Below are positions 24,401 through 36,046 of a stretch of DNA of 64,000 nucleotides, one piece after another. Numbering within the stretch: position 1 is the first letter of the stretch; every line of letters begins with the position of its first letter. The stretch lies in contig CM030706.1 of the NCBI GenBank assembly GCA_017979445.1, forward strand, positions 7,791,595-7,855,594. The letters run 5' to 3'. Both the position numbers and the translations under genes were made by a program. The notes beneath the pieces are model-generated. The model saw only the letters and a program-made list of their open reading frames with translations, did not search any database and was not told the origin of the DNA. The DNA is from Akebia trifoliata (taxonomy: Eukaryota; Streptophyta; Magnoliopsida; Ranunculales; Lardizabalaceae).

Positions 24401-27400
24401 AACAGGGGTATGTAAATGGGCACGTGAAGAAGCTAACTATAAGTGGGAAATAAAAACTAGTGGTAATAATTGTGCTTCGTAAATCCATACAATCTCATAT
24501 GAGTAGAGGGTTCTTAATTTTGTGAACAACCAAGAACTCCGGCATGATGTGACGCGGAAGCATGTGAATCAATAGATTTGAAAGAAATTGAGAGTTCAAG
24601 TTCAATGGAACACACAAAAACAGTTTGAATCAATAGATTCAATTAATAAACAAGCAATAGCTTAGAAGAAAATAAAGCAAAGAGTTAGAAAGTATTTAGG
24701 AGTGAAAGGGGATTGAATTGATATGTTTGAATTGATTGAATTTCGTTTTTGAAACTCCTTATATAAATAACTTCATCATAACAACTTAGAAACCTTTTAA
24801 AATACTAAAAAGTAATTTTCTAATCTATTTATAATATAATACCAATTATAATTCAATTTGGACACTTCTAAGCATTTATAATAATAACCCAAAGAATAAA
24901 AACGACATTAGAAACCTAAAAACAAATTAGAGACTAAACAATTAGAAACTAGATAGAATATAAACTTCCTAAAGTGGAAATAGAAACTAACTAGCCAACT
25001 TCTAAATAATTTAAAACTGAAATAACCTAAAGACCTATGACTAAAATCAAAATTGGGCTCAGGTTTGACTGAGTCAACTCGGTCTGAAAATTCTGGTCTT
25101 CCTCGTGTAGATGTCCTCCATCATAAAGTTGTGAGAATTTTATTCCCAGTAACAAAATATTGCTTGTGTACGTCAGCTAATGAGGTCCCAATTACAATTT
25201 ATTCCTCTTTAGGGACAATGGGAAGAGTTGGATGATTAATAAATGTTAAGGTGGGATATTGATGCTAATAGAAGTATTTCTAGGCCATCAATTTTTAATG
25301 AGATTGAGTAAAATTCCTGAATCTCACCCTCATGTATAATAGACCTAAGATAATGAAAATGGTTGCTTAGGGGTATCTCTAGGCCATAATTTTTATCGAC
25401 ATCTCCACTAGTGTCAATACTAAATTTATACTCCACAAGTCTTGGTTCTACTTATTATAAAGTCACTGGACTCTAACAACTCTCTTCATAATTCTAATTT
25501 TGTGTACTTATCAAAAAAAATTATTCTAATTTTGTGTAAACTCTCTCTCTCTAGTCTCATCAACTAATACTAAATCATCCATAAATAACATACTCTAAGG
25601 GACGTGCCCCAAATATGAGTAATTACTTCATCTACAACTAGAATAAACAAATATAGACTCACAGTCATTGCCTCAAGTGAACCAATTGTAATTGGGAACT
25701 CATTCATCTCCTCTCAATTTGCCTCCAAACTAGTCACAACTCCTACATACATATTTTTAATTACGTCAATGTATCCATTCAGGACTCCTTTCTTTTCCAA
25801 TATCCACCAATTAACTCTCTCTCCACTTTATTGTATACTTTCTCGAAGTCAATAAAAACATAAAAAGATTCTTCATCTCTTCACTATACTCTTATAGGCT
25901 GAGAACCGGAGCATGGGGAGACGTTTAATCCTTTTGTCGTGGCAAGGCTAGCAAATCTTACGCAGCAGGAGCAAGAGAACTCCCCTGGTTCTGGAAGGCA
26001 GATGAGTCCAAGCGCTATATCATTTGTCTAAGAAGAAGGATTGTCTCGAATGGTAGATCTACCTGGCATAAACCCAAATTGGTTCTTTGATATATTCATT
26101 TCTTGTTCTAACTTTTGTTCAATCACTCTTTGCCATAGTTTCATAGTGTGGCCCATAAGTTTAATGCCTCAATAGTTATGCCAATGCAGAAATTTCCAAG
26201 TAAAAAGGAACATTAGTATGTCTAGATAATTTTTTAGCTCTACTTTTTGTGTCCTTGAGTGAAATTTTGGAAAAATGTGCATTTAAAACAACATTTTCTT
26301 GTGTCTTCCATTTAACCTCACTAATTTCAATGTTGGTCTTACTATCTTAAGGCTTCTTTTCTTGAAGAGTCAGCTCCATTATTTGAGAATTTAGGTGTAT
26401 TTTAGTCTTTATCTTCTTTTGTTTTGGGCATCTATATAAGCCCCTCTCATTATTTCTGTATTTTCTGATCTTCAACGAATGGAACAAAGAACTCCTTCTT
26501 TCCTTCTCCTTATCTTCTAGGGTTTGTTATCCTCACATCCATGACCTCATGGGAGATCCATTTAATGATTATGCGGAAAAGAATCAGCAAATGAAATAAA
26601 ATTTGTGAACAACAAACACAAGCATGGTAACTAACACAACAAACCCACATAATTACGAAGTAAAACACAAGAACTGAGGGACAATGAAGGCAACTTAAGA
26701 AAAAGTACCTACAAAACTTACTGAACTGGAGGGATATCAAAACAAAATAAACCATGTAACCAAAACTTTTGACCATCACAGTAAGGCTTTCCTAATTTAT
26801 TGTTAAAATCCATTTACAATTGGATAAAATGTGAATAGAAATCGTCAAAAGCAGTACCTGCAGGCAACTTGTGTCGCAAACTGCAGCTGATCCACAATTA
26901 CCATCATTGCCTTCTTTAACTAATCTTGGAAGAAGCTCCCTAAAATACATATCCCAGACCTTTTTGTTTATGTTGATAGAAACAGTGCAAGGATGCAAAA
27001 CCTAATTGGAAATAAGAAGTCCAAACATCATATGTCATAAATGAAATTCCTCTATCAAACCCAATAAAATGGGGGGGAAAACGATCTTGTTTTAGTAAAA
27101 CTGTGACCCAATACAACTTGTAAAAATCAAAACATCTTATTATCCTCAGCAATATTAAGCATTCCACTCCATGTACACATATCTTACTTGCGGGTATTGG
27201 AGAGGAGGCAACATCGGCTCGGGCAAGGATTCTGGAAAGAAAGGATGCTCATCGGGACTTGCATATCTCCCAACCTAACTTGCAACAGAAACCAGTCAAC
27301 AACAATATCAATCATCTTTTCTTTTTTTCTTTTTATTCTAAAAGGTTGTATTTACCTGTGAGTGGAGCTTTTCAGTTTCCTTGACCATGTACTCAACCAA

Positions 27401-29915
27401 AGAGCCATGGAACCCATCCATGGAAAATCCATTATGATCGTATGTGTCAGCATTGTAACAATACTGAGCCCTCTCTAAAAGGTTGAAGATTATGCTATCT
27501 TCTTGCCGGACCAAAGAGTACCGTATACTGTCTAGTGTCAGGATTTCACTCTCGTCAACCCTTTTCTTCTTCAATCTATATTTATATAATGAAAGATCAA
27601 CATCAAAACACGGCCTACCAAGAAAGCAATACAAAAGATATTTATTTTAAACTTGTAGTGTGCAAGCATTACGTACATGTGTACATACATTGATGTTTGT
27701 ATTGATAAGTATGCTCCAAAACATGCAGAAAGATACATTCTTGCACGTAAGTGTATATGGAAATGCTAGCTTATATGTGTGGAGGGTTGAGGCTGTAACT
27801 AATTGGATAAATTTTTTGGTAACCCCATGGTTAGGGTTCAATCATGGCTAAACCACTTTAATGATTTTTGAATTTAGATTTAGCTATTAAACTTTGATAC
27901 CATATTTCTGGTCCCAAGCCCAGTTAAAAAAAGGCATGGTCACATCAGGTTGGTGGCCAACGTAAAAACTTTTCTCCCTTCGAGCAAGAATCTTGAACCT
28001 CTGTTTCATTTTTAGACATAATTGAATGGAGAAAGAAGATTCATTCACTCGACCCAAATGAGATAAGGCTTGGTTGATGATGACAACCATTAAACTTTCG
28101 AATGTGAAATCATGGGTTATCATGATAGCTCCCTTTTTCTTTGTTCTTTTGTTGTAAAGACTGTCAATGGACTACTTGTCCATCAAAGATATTTTTATCT
28201 TGTTCTTTTCCTCTTAAATACAATCTTATTTAGCTATAACAAAACTTTTGTTGTGTATTTGTATTCATGGAAATAATTATTCTTTGAATCATTAGTTTGT
28301 ATCGGTAGGTCTTCTCAAACTCTATCTTTGTTTTCTAATGAATTATTTACCCATAAAAAAATTGTGTTTCATTGACCATATGGGTGTCAAAGTATGACAA
28401 TAGCGTCGAATCCATTGAATCCTAAATTATTGACTTCACCTGACGTGATAGTTTAAATTAAGGATGCAACTTGGTCGGGTTCAAATCGAGAACCAAACCA
28501 AACCAATAGCTTTGGGGTAGTTTGGAACAAGTTACGGTTTAGTTCCGGGTTACAAAAATGGAGAACCGATCAATTTGGTTCGGTTCTCGGATCAAGCTTG
28601 TATAGAATCGAACCCTTATGCAATAAATAAATATATGTATATAATAATTATTATGAATTATTTTAGGAGTTACAACATAGATTAATGATCTTTTACGGAT
28701 AAACGTAACGACTTTTTATAGATATATTAGTGATTTATTGTATGAAATTTTATGTTTATTATATGTTTGTTTTTTCATTAAAAAATGTTACTTGCAATTT
28801 ATAGAATATTGGCAACCCATAAAACCGAACCAAACCAAACCAACTTTAGTCCGGTCTGGGTTGGTTGGGTTCCAATGGAATTTGGTTCGGTTTTGGTTCT
28901 TATTTAGTGGAACCGACATATGTCGGTTCGGTTCCAATTTGATCTCGATCCGAACCAAACCGAACCAAGTTGCACCCCTAGTTTAAGTAATGTAGAAATA
29001 AATAATTATTTTTTGTATGATAATAAGAATAATAATGGGTAATTTAATGTGATATGATTCATGTCATATACCCATAGACAACATAACAATTATATGTAAT
29101 GATATATCATCCACATCGACAACTTCATCTGGAAAAGGTTGAACTCATAATCAATGGTACATTTCAATTAATATGTTGCAATTGAGGAAAATAAAATAAA
29201 AATGCGTCCCGAAATGGCACTCCAGTTCAATGGAGTGTTAGAATCCAACATCTGATCAACAAGCATAATTCACCCGATTAGAAAAATCCAAGAAACATAT
29301 GTTGATATTATAATCTCCCATAGAAAGAACAAACCCACATTTTTTTCCTTTGGTCCTTCCATTGACTTTTCTATAATAATTATAATAAATAAATAACTCC
29401 AATTCCGAGTAATTTTCACAATATACAGAACCATCACAAAGAAGAAAAAATTTCCACCATTGATAAGAATCAATATTGGAATTTCAAGAAATTATGAGTC
29501 TCAGACACATTACACAATCAAAGAAAAACAACAGTACAAGCATACCCATTCATTCAAAATGTCCAAAAGAACTAAAAACAAAATCAAATAGAGTTCTTTC
29601 ACTTCTTTGGGAGTACAATGGCCAAAATCCCAAATAGGCATTAATAGTTCTAATCAGAAACGAACAATAAAAAATAAAATAAAACCAATAGGGCATATTT
29701 AATAAGAAAAAATGACATTTTTTTCTTTCATACCGAGCATGATAGTTAGCAGAAGCATCGATGGTTTCCAAGCTTTTCTTTGGTGAAGCTGATTGGGTTG
29801 ATCTAAAACTGGGATTTTGATTGGCTCGGATGGAGAAAAGAGAATTGGGTCTTGCAGATTCGAAAAAATGAGTTGAGAATTCAGGATAGGCAGCTTTTAA
29901 CAACTTCACCTCCAT
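21430..29915 (-). CDS. CM3: chorismate mutase, plastid (CM3-like)
   Basis: This AroQ-type enzyme converts chorismate to prephenate, the entry to phenylalanine and tyrosine in the plastid. Six minus-strand exons: 29915-29734, 27575-27356, 27274-27188, 27001-26858, 21899-21807 and 21666-21430. All are GT-AG, all later junctions in phase 0, giving 320 aa. An alternative acceptor at 27614 is also in frame and would add 13 residues. The N-terminus ([13 protein letters not shown], rich in S and R, few acids) looks like a plastid transit peptide. Core motifs are [53 protein letters not shown] (catalytic Arg and Lys) and [27 protein letters not shown] is the effector-loop equivalent, with Cys where CM1 has Tyr; I recall this for CM3. 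Introns 1 and 4 (about 2.2 and 5.0 kb) are full of transposons. Confidence 0.95.
21908..23068. other. chorismate mutase intron 4, 3' part
   Basis: No gene seen. Around 22640-22740, TTTATTGATTAAGCAACTTTATTAAG resembles the 3' ends of the LINE fragments near 14480 and 42440, which suggests LINE debris. The rest is unassigned. Confidence 0.35.
23069..23560 (-). mobile_element. degenerate LINE-like remnant
   Basis: A minus-strand frame contains MYWCLWKE, followed after a stop by N-rich sequence and VEEIISVAL. This resembles the xWxLWKERNxRIF...xIxxxV tail of LINE ORF2 proteins. It is heavily decayed and the match is short, so it is only a suggestion. It lies in chorismate mutase intron 4. Confidence 0.3.
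23640..23892 (+). mobile_element. LTR of a copia-like element with primer-binding site
   Basis: A 241 bp block (23640-23880) starts TGTTG and ends CAACA, the short inverted termini of an LTR. It is followed directly by TGGTATCAAAGC (23881-23892), one base off the classic initiator-Met tRNA primer-binding site TGGTATCAGAGC. An internal TATA-like TTTATAAG and a T-rich tract fit. A second LTR was not found. The following sequence to about 24540 is likely decayed internal sequence, including an open stretch at 23943-24125. Confidence 0.6.
24545..25115. repeat. dispersed repeat, also at 55078-55560
   Basis: The order of motifs GCGGAAGCATGTGAATCAAT, ACAAGCAAT, GATTGAATTTCGTTTT and ATAACTTCATCATAA-like is shared with 55078-55560 in the same orientation. 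The GCGGAAGC start and absence of coding sequence suggest part of an LTR element, but no clean termini were found. Confidence 0.5.
25540..26260 (-). mobile_element. RTE-type LINE reverse transcriptase remnant
   Basis: Minus-strand frames show, from 26190 downward, [20 protein letters not shown] and [12 protein letters not shown]. After a break come a degraded FIDFEKAYDKV-like region (about 25870-25840) and, near 25560-25590, [18 protein letters not shown] sequence corresponding to the FADD catalytic motif. This order matches plant RTE-clade LINEs. Frameshifts and an insertion between the blocks make it a pseudogene. It lies in chorismate mutase intron 4. Confidence 0.75.
28459..28980. mobile_element. 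522 bp hAT-type MITE in chorismate mutase intron 1
   Basis: Left end TAAGGATGCAACTTGGTCGG and reverse complement of the right end TAGGGGTGCAACTTGGTTCG form the terminal inverted repeat. Flanks gtttaaat (28451-28458) and gtttaagt (28981-28988) match at 7 of 8, an 8 bp hAT-type duplication. Subterminal GGTTCGG and CCGAACCAAACC repeats occur at both ends. Confidence 0.8.
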
Positions 29916-30714
29916 TAATGGAGAGGAATGAGCAGTGTAGGACAGTATTGCAGAGAAGAAGAGACGTTGAAACTTGAAAGAGAGAAAAGGACAGATGAAA
30001 GGCTAAGAAGAGAAATCAAGGTTGAGAGACTTTTACATGAGAGAAATGTTAAGAGCTTTATTCTATGTGGCCCCTCCATATTTTGGCAAATATTTTATGT
30101 ACCTTTACTTTTTTAAACTTGTGACATGCCCCTTGATTTCAGTCTTTTCTTATAGACTAGTGGAAACTGACTTAAAAACCCTTAATTTTTGTTTCTAAAA
30201 GCATTCATTTTTCAACCTTTGCTTCAAGATGATGATGATTATGGTGTAAAATTTACACACCCACCTCAAGATCCATAGCACCTTGAATTCAAATCAGAGA
30301 AATAAAAACCTATCTAAACACCAATGTGATATTTGTCAAAGAAAGTGAGCTTCATTGAGCGATTTTCAATGAAATCAATTGGTTCAAAATTTAACATGTT
30401 TTCCTCTATTAATACTCATAGATTCTTCTTTATTCTTGACATATTTCATTCACATTTTTTTTATTTGTTTGTTGCTCCAACTTAATCACGATAATGATTT
30501 GTTTCTTGATTGAACTAAACCGCGTGTGAATCATTTGATTTTTGTCATAATTCTTGGGATTCAAAACCTTATCTTAGTTGTGATGCACTACGACTCGTGA
30601 GTAAGTATGAGAAGAGCTACATGGAGAAGAGTGGGAGCTATAGTCCCCACCAAGATTTTGTAAAAAAAAAAAATATACATACTTTTGCTACACTACCATA
30701 TATATATATATATA
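29916..30714. other. chorismate mutase 5' flank
   Basis: The first 100-150 bp upstream of the ATG probably hold the 5' UTR and promoter, but no clear TATA box in a convincing position was picked. Beyond that, no gene was seen. A degraded repeat related to 13690-13830 lies about 30060-30180. Confidence 0.4.
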
Positions 30715-31095
30715 GGGTCCCGTTCGCCACCCTTAGTTTTACCACACACTTTAACAAACGCGTTTTGTCTTACATGGGTTAGAAGTTTCGGAATGAGCTG
30801 ATTTTTGGTGAGGATGATCTCTATGGTGAGGAGATCATCCTCACCAAAAATCAGCTCATTCCAAAACTTCTAACCCCATCAAAATTTATTTACAAAAAAT
30901 GAACGGTCCACGATTTTTCAACATGTAAACATGGGGCTAAACATTTCGGAATGGGCTGATTTTTGGGGAGGATGATCTTCTAATCATAGAGTTCATCCTC
31001 ACAAAAAATCAGCTCATTCCAAAACTTCTAACCCATGTAGGACAAAAAACGTTTGTTAAAGTGTGTGGTAAAACTTAGGGTGCTGAACATTTCCC
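30715..31095. mobile_element. hairpin MITE 1 of a pair, in a TA tract
   Basis: Ends GGGTCCCGTTCGCCACCC and reverse complement GGGAAATGTTCAGCACCC are inverted. Inner arms are long and near perfect, for example the TTAGAAGTTTCGGAATGAGC and GCTCATTCCAAAACTTCTAA pair. The 381 bp unit holds two stem-loops, each built on AATGAGCTGATTTTTGGTGA and its complement around a loop near GATCTCTATGGTGAGGAGATC. It is flanked by (TA)n on both sides. Confidence 0.8.
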
Positions 31096-31108
31096 TATAT
31101 ATATATAT

Positions 31109-31486
31109 GGGGGGCGTTCAATGGCCAACTTTTTAGCAAACTTTTTGGCAAAACATTTTTCAAAACATGAGTTAGAGGTTTTAGAATGGGCTGATTTTTG
31201 GTGAGGATGATCTCTATGGTGAGGAGATCATCATTACCAAAAATCAGCCCATTCCAAAACTTCTAACCCCATCAAAAACAGTTTACAAAAAATGGACGGT
31301 CTACGATTTTTCAACTGGTAAACACGGGTTAGAAGTTTTGTAATGGGCTGATTTTTGGTGAGGATGATCTACTCACCGTAGAGATCATCCTCACCAAAAA
31401 TCAGCCCATTCCAAAACTTCTAACTCATGTTTTGAAAAATGTTTTGCCAAAAAGTTTGCTAAAAAGTTTGCCATTGAACGCTACCC
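31109..31486. mobile_element. hairpin MITE 2 of a pair, in a TA tract
   Basis: This 378 bp sister of the preceding element has the same internal plan of two GGCTGATTTTTGGTGAGGAT hairpins separated by an ATGGACGGTCTACGATTTTT spacer. Its terminal repeats differ: GGGGGGCGTTCAATGG and reverse complement GGGTAGCGTTCAATGG, then CAAACTTTTTAGC. A 13 bp TA spacer separates it from element 1 and (TA)n follows. Confidence 0.8.
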
Positions 31487-33285
31487 TATATATATATGTA
31501 AATGTAATGCATTTTAGTAGTTTGGAATAAGTTAATTTTAAAGTGCTCCTATGTTTAGATAAATTTTAGACATACTCTAGAATTTTCAAACAGAAAAGGT
31601 AATCTAGCACTCAGTTTAAAATAAAGTCTGGCAAGCCTAACCAACTTAATAAGAATTCAAATATTACTAACCACAGCCTTTCAGATTTCATTGAAAATTG
31701 ATCAAAGTCATTCAAAATGGACGGGTATTGAACTCCCAAATCTAAAATTAAAATTCAATAGTGAAAAACAATTATTTTTAAAAATTAGTTTTTACAAATT
31801 TCTTAGGAGTTTGTCCTTCACGTCTCAGTGGCATTAGATCATATTTTTCAATGTCACAAGGTGATGCAGTCGGGAAACTTTCCTTACTAACTTAGTTAAA
31901 AAAGTATTTTTCTTTAAAAGAATGTGATTTATAGGGTTGACAATGGGTTGGATAAAATCTACTTACCCAACTCATCCAAACTCGAGTTATTGGGGCATAA
32001 GTACATTTTTTTTCTATCCAATTAAGAATTTGGGTAAAATTATTCATAATTATTTTATCCAAATTTTTTAGTGCCGGATATGGATGTGCTTCATATTTGT
32101 GGGGTTTCGTATAGTCTCAAAAATAACACTCAAAGATATTTGTGTTTTGAAACTAATAATGTGCCTCACTTGACATCAATCTTCTTAATAGATTAGTGGA
32201 AAAAGACCCACGCATCCCTTGAGGGTCTTTTATCCCTCCTTAATGAAATCTGATGAAAAATAATTTTTATCTTTTTTTATCATTTTAAATGAAAAACAAA
32301 GTATAACAATAAAATTATGTTGATTATCGGCCAATCATCACTTACAATGACGAGCCCATCATTAGCATAGAAATAAATTAAGACTATCAATCGATCATCA
32401 TTAGAACTTAGCCCCCACTGATAGAAAATCCTAACTTCGTCCTTGTGAGTAGACATGTTATATTTTGAAGTTTGTTTCTCCATTTCGATGTTCAATTCTC
32501 GATCCTCTGGAGTTCTTCTTTAGATTTCTTGAGTGTGGTCCCGAGATGATAGGATTTAAGATGAATTTGATGGACATCCTGGAATTCCAATTTATGATCT
32601 TACAATAATGATGACACAACAATGATAATAATGGTGGTGGTGGTGGTAGCTACGACAATAATGATGATGACAAGGGTATTGAGGTCAGTTTGCATTTATT
32701 CATAAGAAAATACTAGGGAATCATGTCATGAGTTTGAAAATGTGAGCGGTATTTATAAAAACTAGTCCAATATTGAAACTCAGGAGCATCGGAAGCATTA
32801 AAGTTAAAAATCTAATATGGAATCTTTATCCAAAATTGATACTCTAGGGCATCAGAAGCATTAAAGTGAAATAATATAACATCTTATCAAAAATTAACAC
32901 TCTAGATCATTAGAAGCATAAAAGTGAAATAATCTAATATGGAATCTTTATCCTGGAGCATTGAAAGCATTAAAATAAAATAATCTAATATGGAATATGT
33001 TCGAACTGTAGATGATAATAAAATAAAGAACAAAAGAAAAACCTTGGCAAGTAAGGAATCGAACCACAGAGACAACGTTAATCCAAATTTTTTTTTACTT
33101 CCAATCAAATTCAAGTTTACGTAACTAATTTAAAATAATTTTCGAAAGAGATTTATCTAAAATAAACTACTAAAATAAAAAAACTTAGAAGTACGATAGA
33201 GAAGTGTAAATCAATTGGATCCACATTCACAATCTTTATCAATGAATTATGGTTCTCTTTTTGTCTCGATCCACTAAAGAAAGCT
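31487..33285. other. intergenic, no gene
   Basis: This contains a dispersed GACAATGGGTTGG repeat (31935-32075) related to copies at 6068 and 8346, a TGG/GAT microsatellite (about 32630-32670) and the tandem repeat listed at 32765-33000. No coding sequence supported. Confidence 0.5.
32765..33000. repeat. tandem repeat, about 60-75 bp unit, 3-4 copies
   Basis: The motif GCAT..GAAGCATTAAAGTGAAA followed by AATCTAATATGGAATCTTTA recurs three to four times with indels. Unit length varies, so this is an imperfect minisatellite. There are no spacers of constant length, hence not CRISPR-like. Confidence 0.6.
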
Positions 33286-35221
33286 TGTGGCGCCCCGTCA
33301 AAAGTTAACAAAAATCCCATGTCAGATCTCGAGGCACTAGATGACGCCTCGAAATTTCGGCATGGTCTCTTCTATTTATGTTAGCATTCTAAGGTGTTCA
33401 ACCTGCACCTGATAAACGACATACAATCCTGCATATATACATACAAAATATAATAACTAGCGAAAGCCTATATATATCTAATAACATACAATAGATCAGA
33501 GTGCGGAAGAAGAAATTTATATATAGAATTATACAGAAATTCCTCACTCTAACAAAAGTCCTAACGCTCAGAACAAAATCCATAAAACTACCTGGATGAA
33601 CGAACACCAGTAGGACGGTAATAACCCCAGTACTCACCAGGTGACGAATTCCGGTTGTCTATCTGACCCACCAGATGATCCTCACTCGTACTCTATACCT
33701 GCCTCACCAAGCTCTGAATCTGAAACTAAAAAAATGAAGAAGGAAAGGGTGAGTAACAATGGTTACCCATTAGGAAAGCCAACAATTTATGTCAATAACC
33801 TCTCCTAACATGAACGAATAAATATACTGAATCATTTTCAAATATGCAAAATTTTATAGAAGAAACTACGATTAACTGGTAAAACATTTTAAAATTCATA
33901 TTACATCGATCAACAATACTCATTATAACATTTTTTTATACAAATTTAATTGATCAAATGGAAACATTAAACGCATTTCATTTTATATATCAAAATAAGA
34001 CAACAGATACATAATACATAATGGTGGAGTAGTGGAATTAGAGAGTTTGGATTCACGACTAGATTGCTCCCAGTTGGGACATAATATTTCATGATAAAGT
34101 ATTAGTTCCTGATTTTGTGGCTGGTCGCTGTTTACCACACTTACGGGACCATTTATCCAGCTCATGCTAGCCGTTTGACATAACAATTTTTATGCGAAAT
34201 GATAGAAGCGTGTGCGTGAAAATCGAGACGAATGGCATTGAAATCGAGATGACTGATTTTCGAATCTAACCCGGTGGTTTCGAAGATCTCAACACAATCG
34301 TCTTTTCTCCATTCTACGGCAGAAGACGGTTTGACCCTGAAATAGGCGAAATCCGAGGTCGAAGTTTTGAAATTCCCGTATATATATATATATATACAGT
34401 TGATTTTTGACGATACGGGATGAAAGAGAAAGTGAAATGGAAAGAGAGTGGGTGGGTTTTGTAGAGAACGCGGTTACAGACGTTTCTCTCTTCTGCGTCG
34501 GTTGTCAATGACTAGCCGTTTGCGAGGGATCTGAGGTGGAAGATTGAAGAAAAAACGAATTTAAAAAAAAATGGGTTGGCTGATTTTGGGTTGTTTAAAA
34601 CGAAAGTAAATAGTGAAAAAATTAAAAAAATTTATTTATATATATCTTGGGACAAAATCGATATTTTGCCTATTGTTCGATCGATGATAACTTGATCGTC
34701 CGGACTCCAAAACTGACAAATGGATACTTTATTTCACCTAATTTTTCATTTCAGATCTAATGGTGTGGTCAATTTATACAAATTCTATCTCTAACAAAAA
34801 TTTATATTTTTGGCCTGAGGTGACCACTAAAATTGATGTCTTTTTCATTTTTGATGATAATTCAACTTTCTGATCTCCAAAAATGATAAATAAATAGTCC
34901 ATGTTCAATAATTTTTTGTCACGAACCCAATGATTTAATCGAATCTTAATAATTCTTACTCTAGTAAAAAGTCATTATTTTAGCCTAGTCCGACTCGATA
35001 ATTGAGGATTTTATAACTTTTGTGTTCAGACTTGCATTTGAGCGTGTTTATAGGCTAAATTATGTTTTTCGATCATTTTGAATCTAATGGTGATATTATA
35101 TTCCATTAAAAATGATCAAAAACATCTTAAAGTTTTACCCCTATGTCCCACTTTCAAGATTTTCTCAAAATTCTAATATTTATTTTTCTCGAGATACGAA
35201 TCGAGAACTCGGGATTTTACA
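33286..35221 (-). mobile_element. solo-LTR-like repeat, deleted copy
   Basis: On the minus strand it starts TGTAAAATCCCGAGTTCT and ends GGGGCGCCACA, matching the LTR-like repeat at 36047-39026 along its length. About 1 kb present in that copy (corresponding to 36970-37980) is missing here, around 34180. Flanking pentamers (aagct and agaaa) do not match, so no target duplication remains. Internal open frames such as 33398-33637 are LTR sequence, not genes. Confidence 0.7.
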
Positions 35222-36046
35222 AGAAAGTCCTTTTGGAAAATTTCTTTTAAGAGTTACTTTTGGGTTTCAATTGAAATCCACTATAGCCAAAAAAAGTCTA
35301 AACGAACATCATTTATTTGGTTTTTTTTTACTCAAAAGCTAGAAAAACAAATAATATCTGATTCTTAAATCTAAAAAGAACAGGGTCTGAATGCCTATAA
35401 GATTAATCGATAGCTCTGTTCGGAAGTAATCAATTAATTTAGAATAATAGGGGTTTGATATTCTCTCTTGTAGTATGGGATACCATTTGAAAATATCATT
35501 ATACCTACTAGTCGAAAAATTCTTATCTTATCTTTATTGAAAAAGAATAAATTGTATTATAAAGATGATTTCTAAATGATTAGATTGATTGAGAATACAT
35601 GTATACCATACCATAAAGGTACGATGAAGTTGGCTTATTAAATGATAATTTACAATCTATAGTAATCAAACAATTAATCTCCGTTAGGGATCAACAGCCA
35701 ACCTAAGTCAAAAAACACAATCAACCAATTATGACAAATTGTCAGATCGACCATAAAATCAAGAACTAACGGTGAGTTTCACAATGATTAAGTACTGGAG
35801 CATTGATATACATATTGATATTTTTGTATCAATCATGTACCTCATCATTCTTATCAAATACACCATTAAGATTAGTATTCTTATGACATGTTATGTTTAT
35901 TTTATTTTATTATGAAATAGAAATTTTTCGTTACTATTTTATTAAAGATTAGTTTATTTCGAGTATTATTGGTTTTTATTTATTTATTTAAAACTTTACA
36001 TTATTTATAATATATTAGCTTGTTTATCCATTTAAATTAGGATTAT
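35222..36046. other. spacer between the two LTR-like repeats
   Basis: AT-rich (35112-35342 overlaps an open frame starting within the LTR). No gene, internal retroelement sequence or primer-binding site was seen, which argues that these are two solo LTRs and not the two LTRs of one element. Confidence 0.45.

Noticed and set aside
24120..24488. 122 codon minus-strand frame
   Set aside because: No splice context or family match; it falls in decayed internal sequence after the copia-like LTR.
21430..29915. Chorismate mutase as a pseudogene because of large transposon-filled introns
   Set aside because: All six exons join in phase with GT-AG borders, and family motifs and the stop are intact.
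32765..33000. CRISPR-like repeat array
   Set aside because: Units are imperfect, with no constant spacers, in a plant nuclear context; it is a minisatellite.
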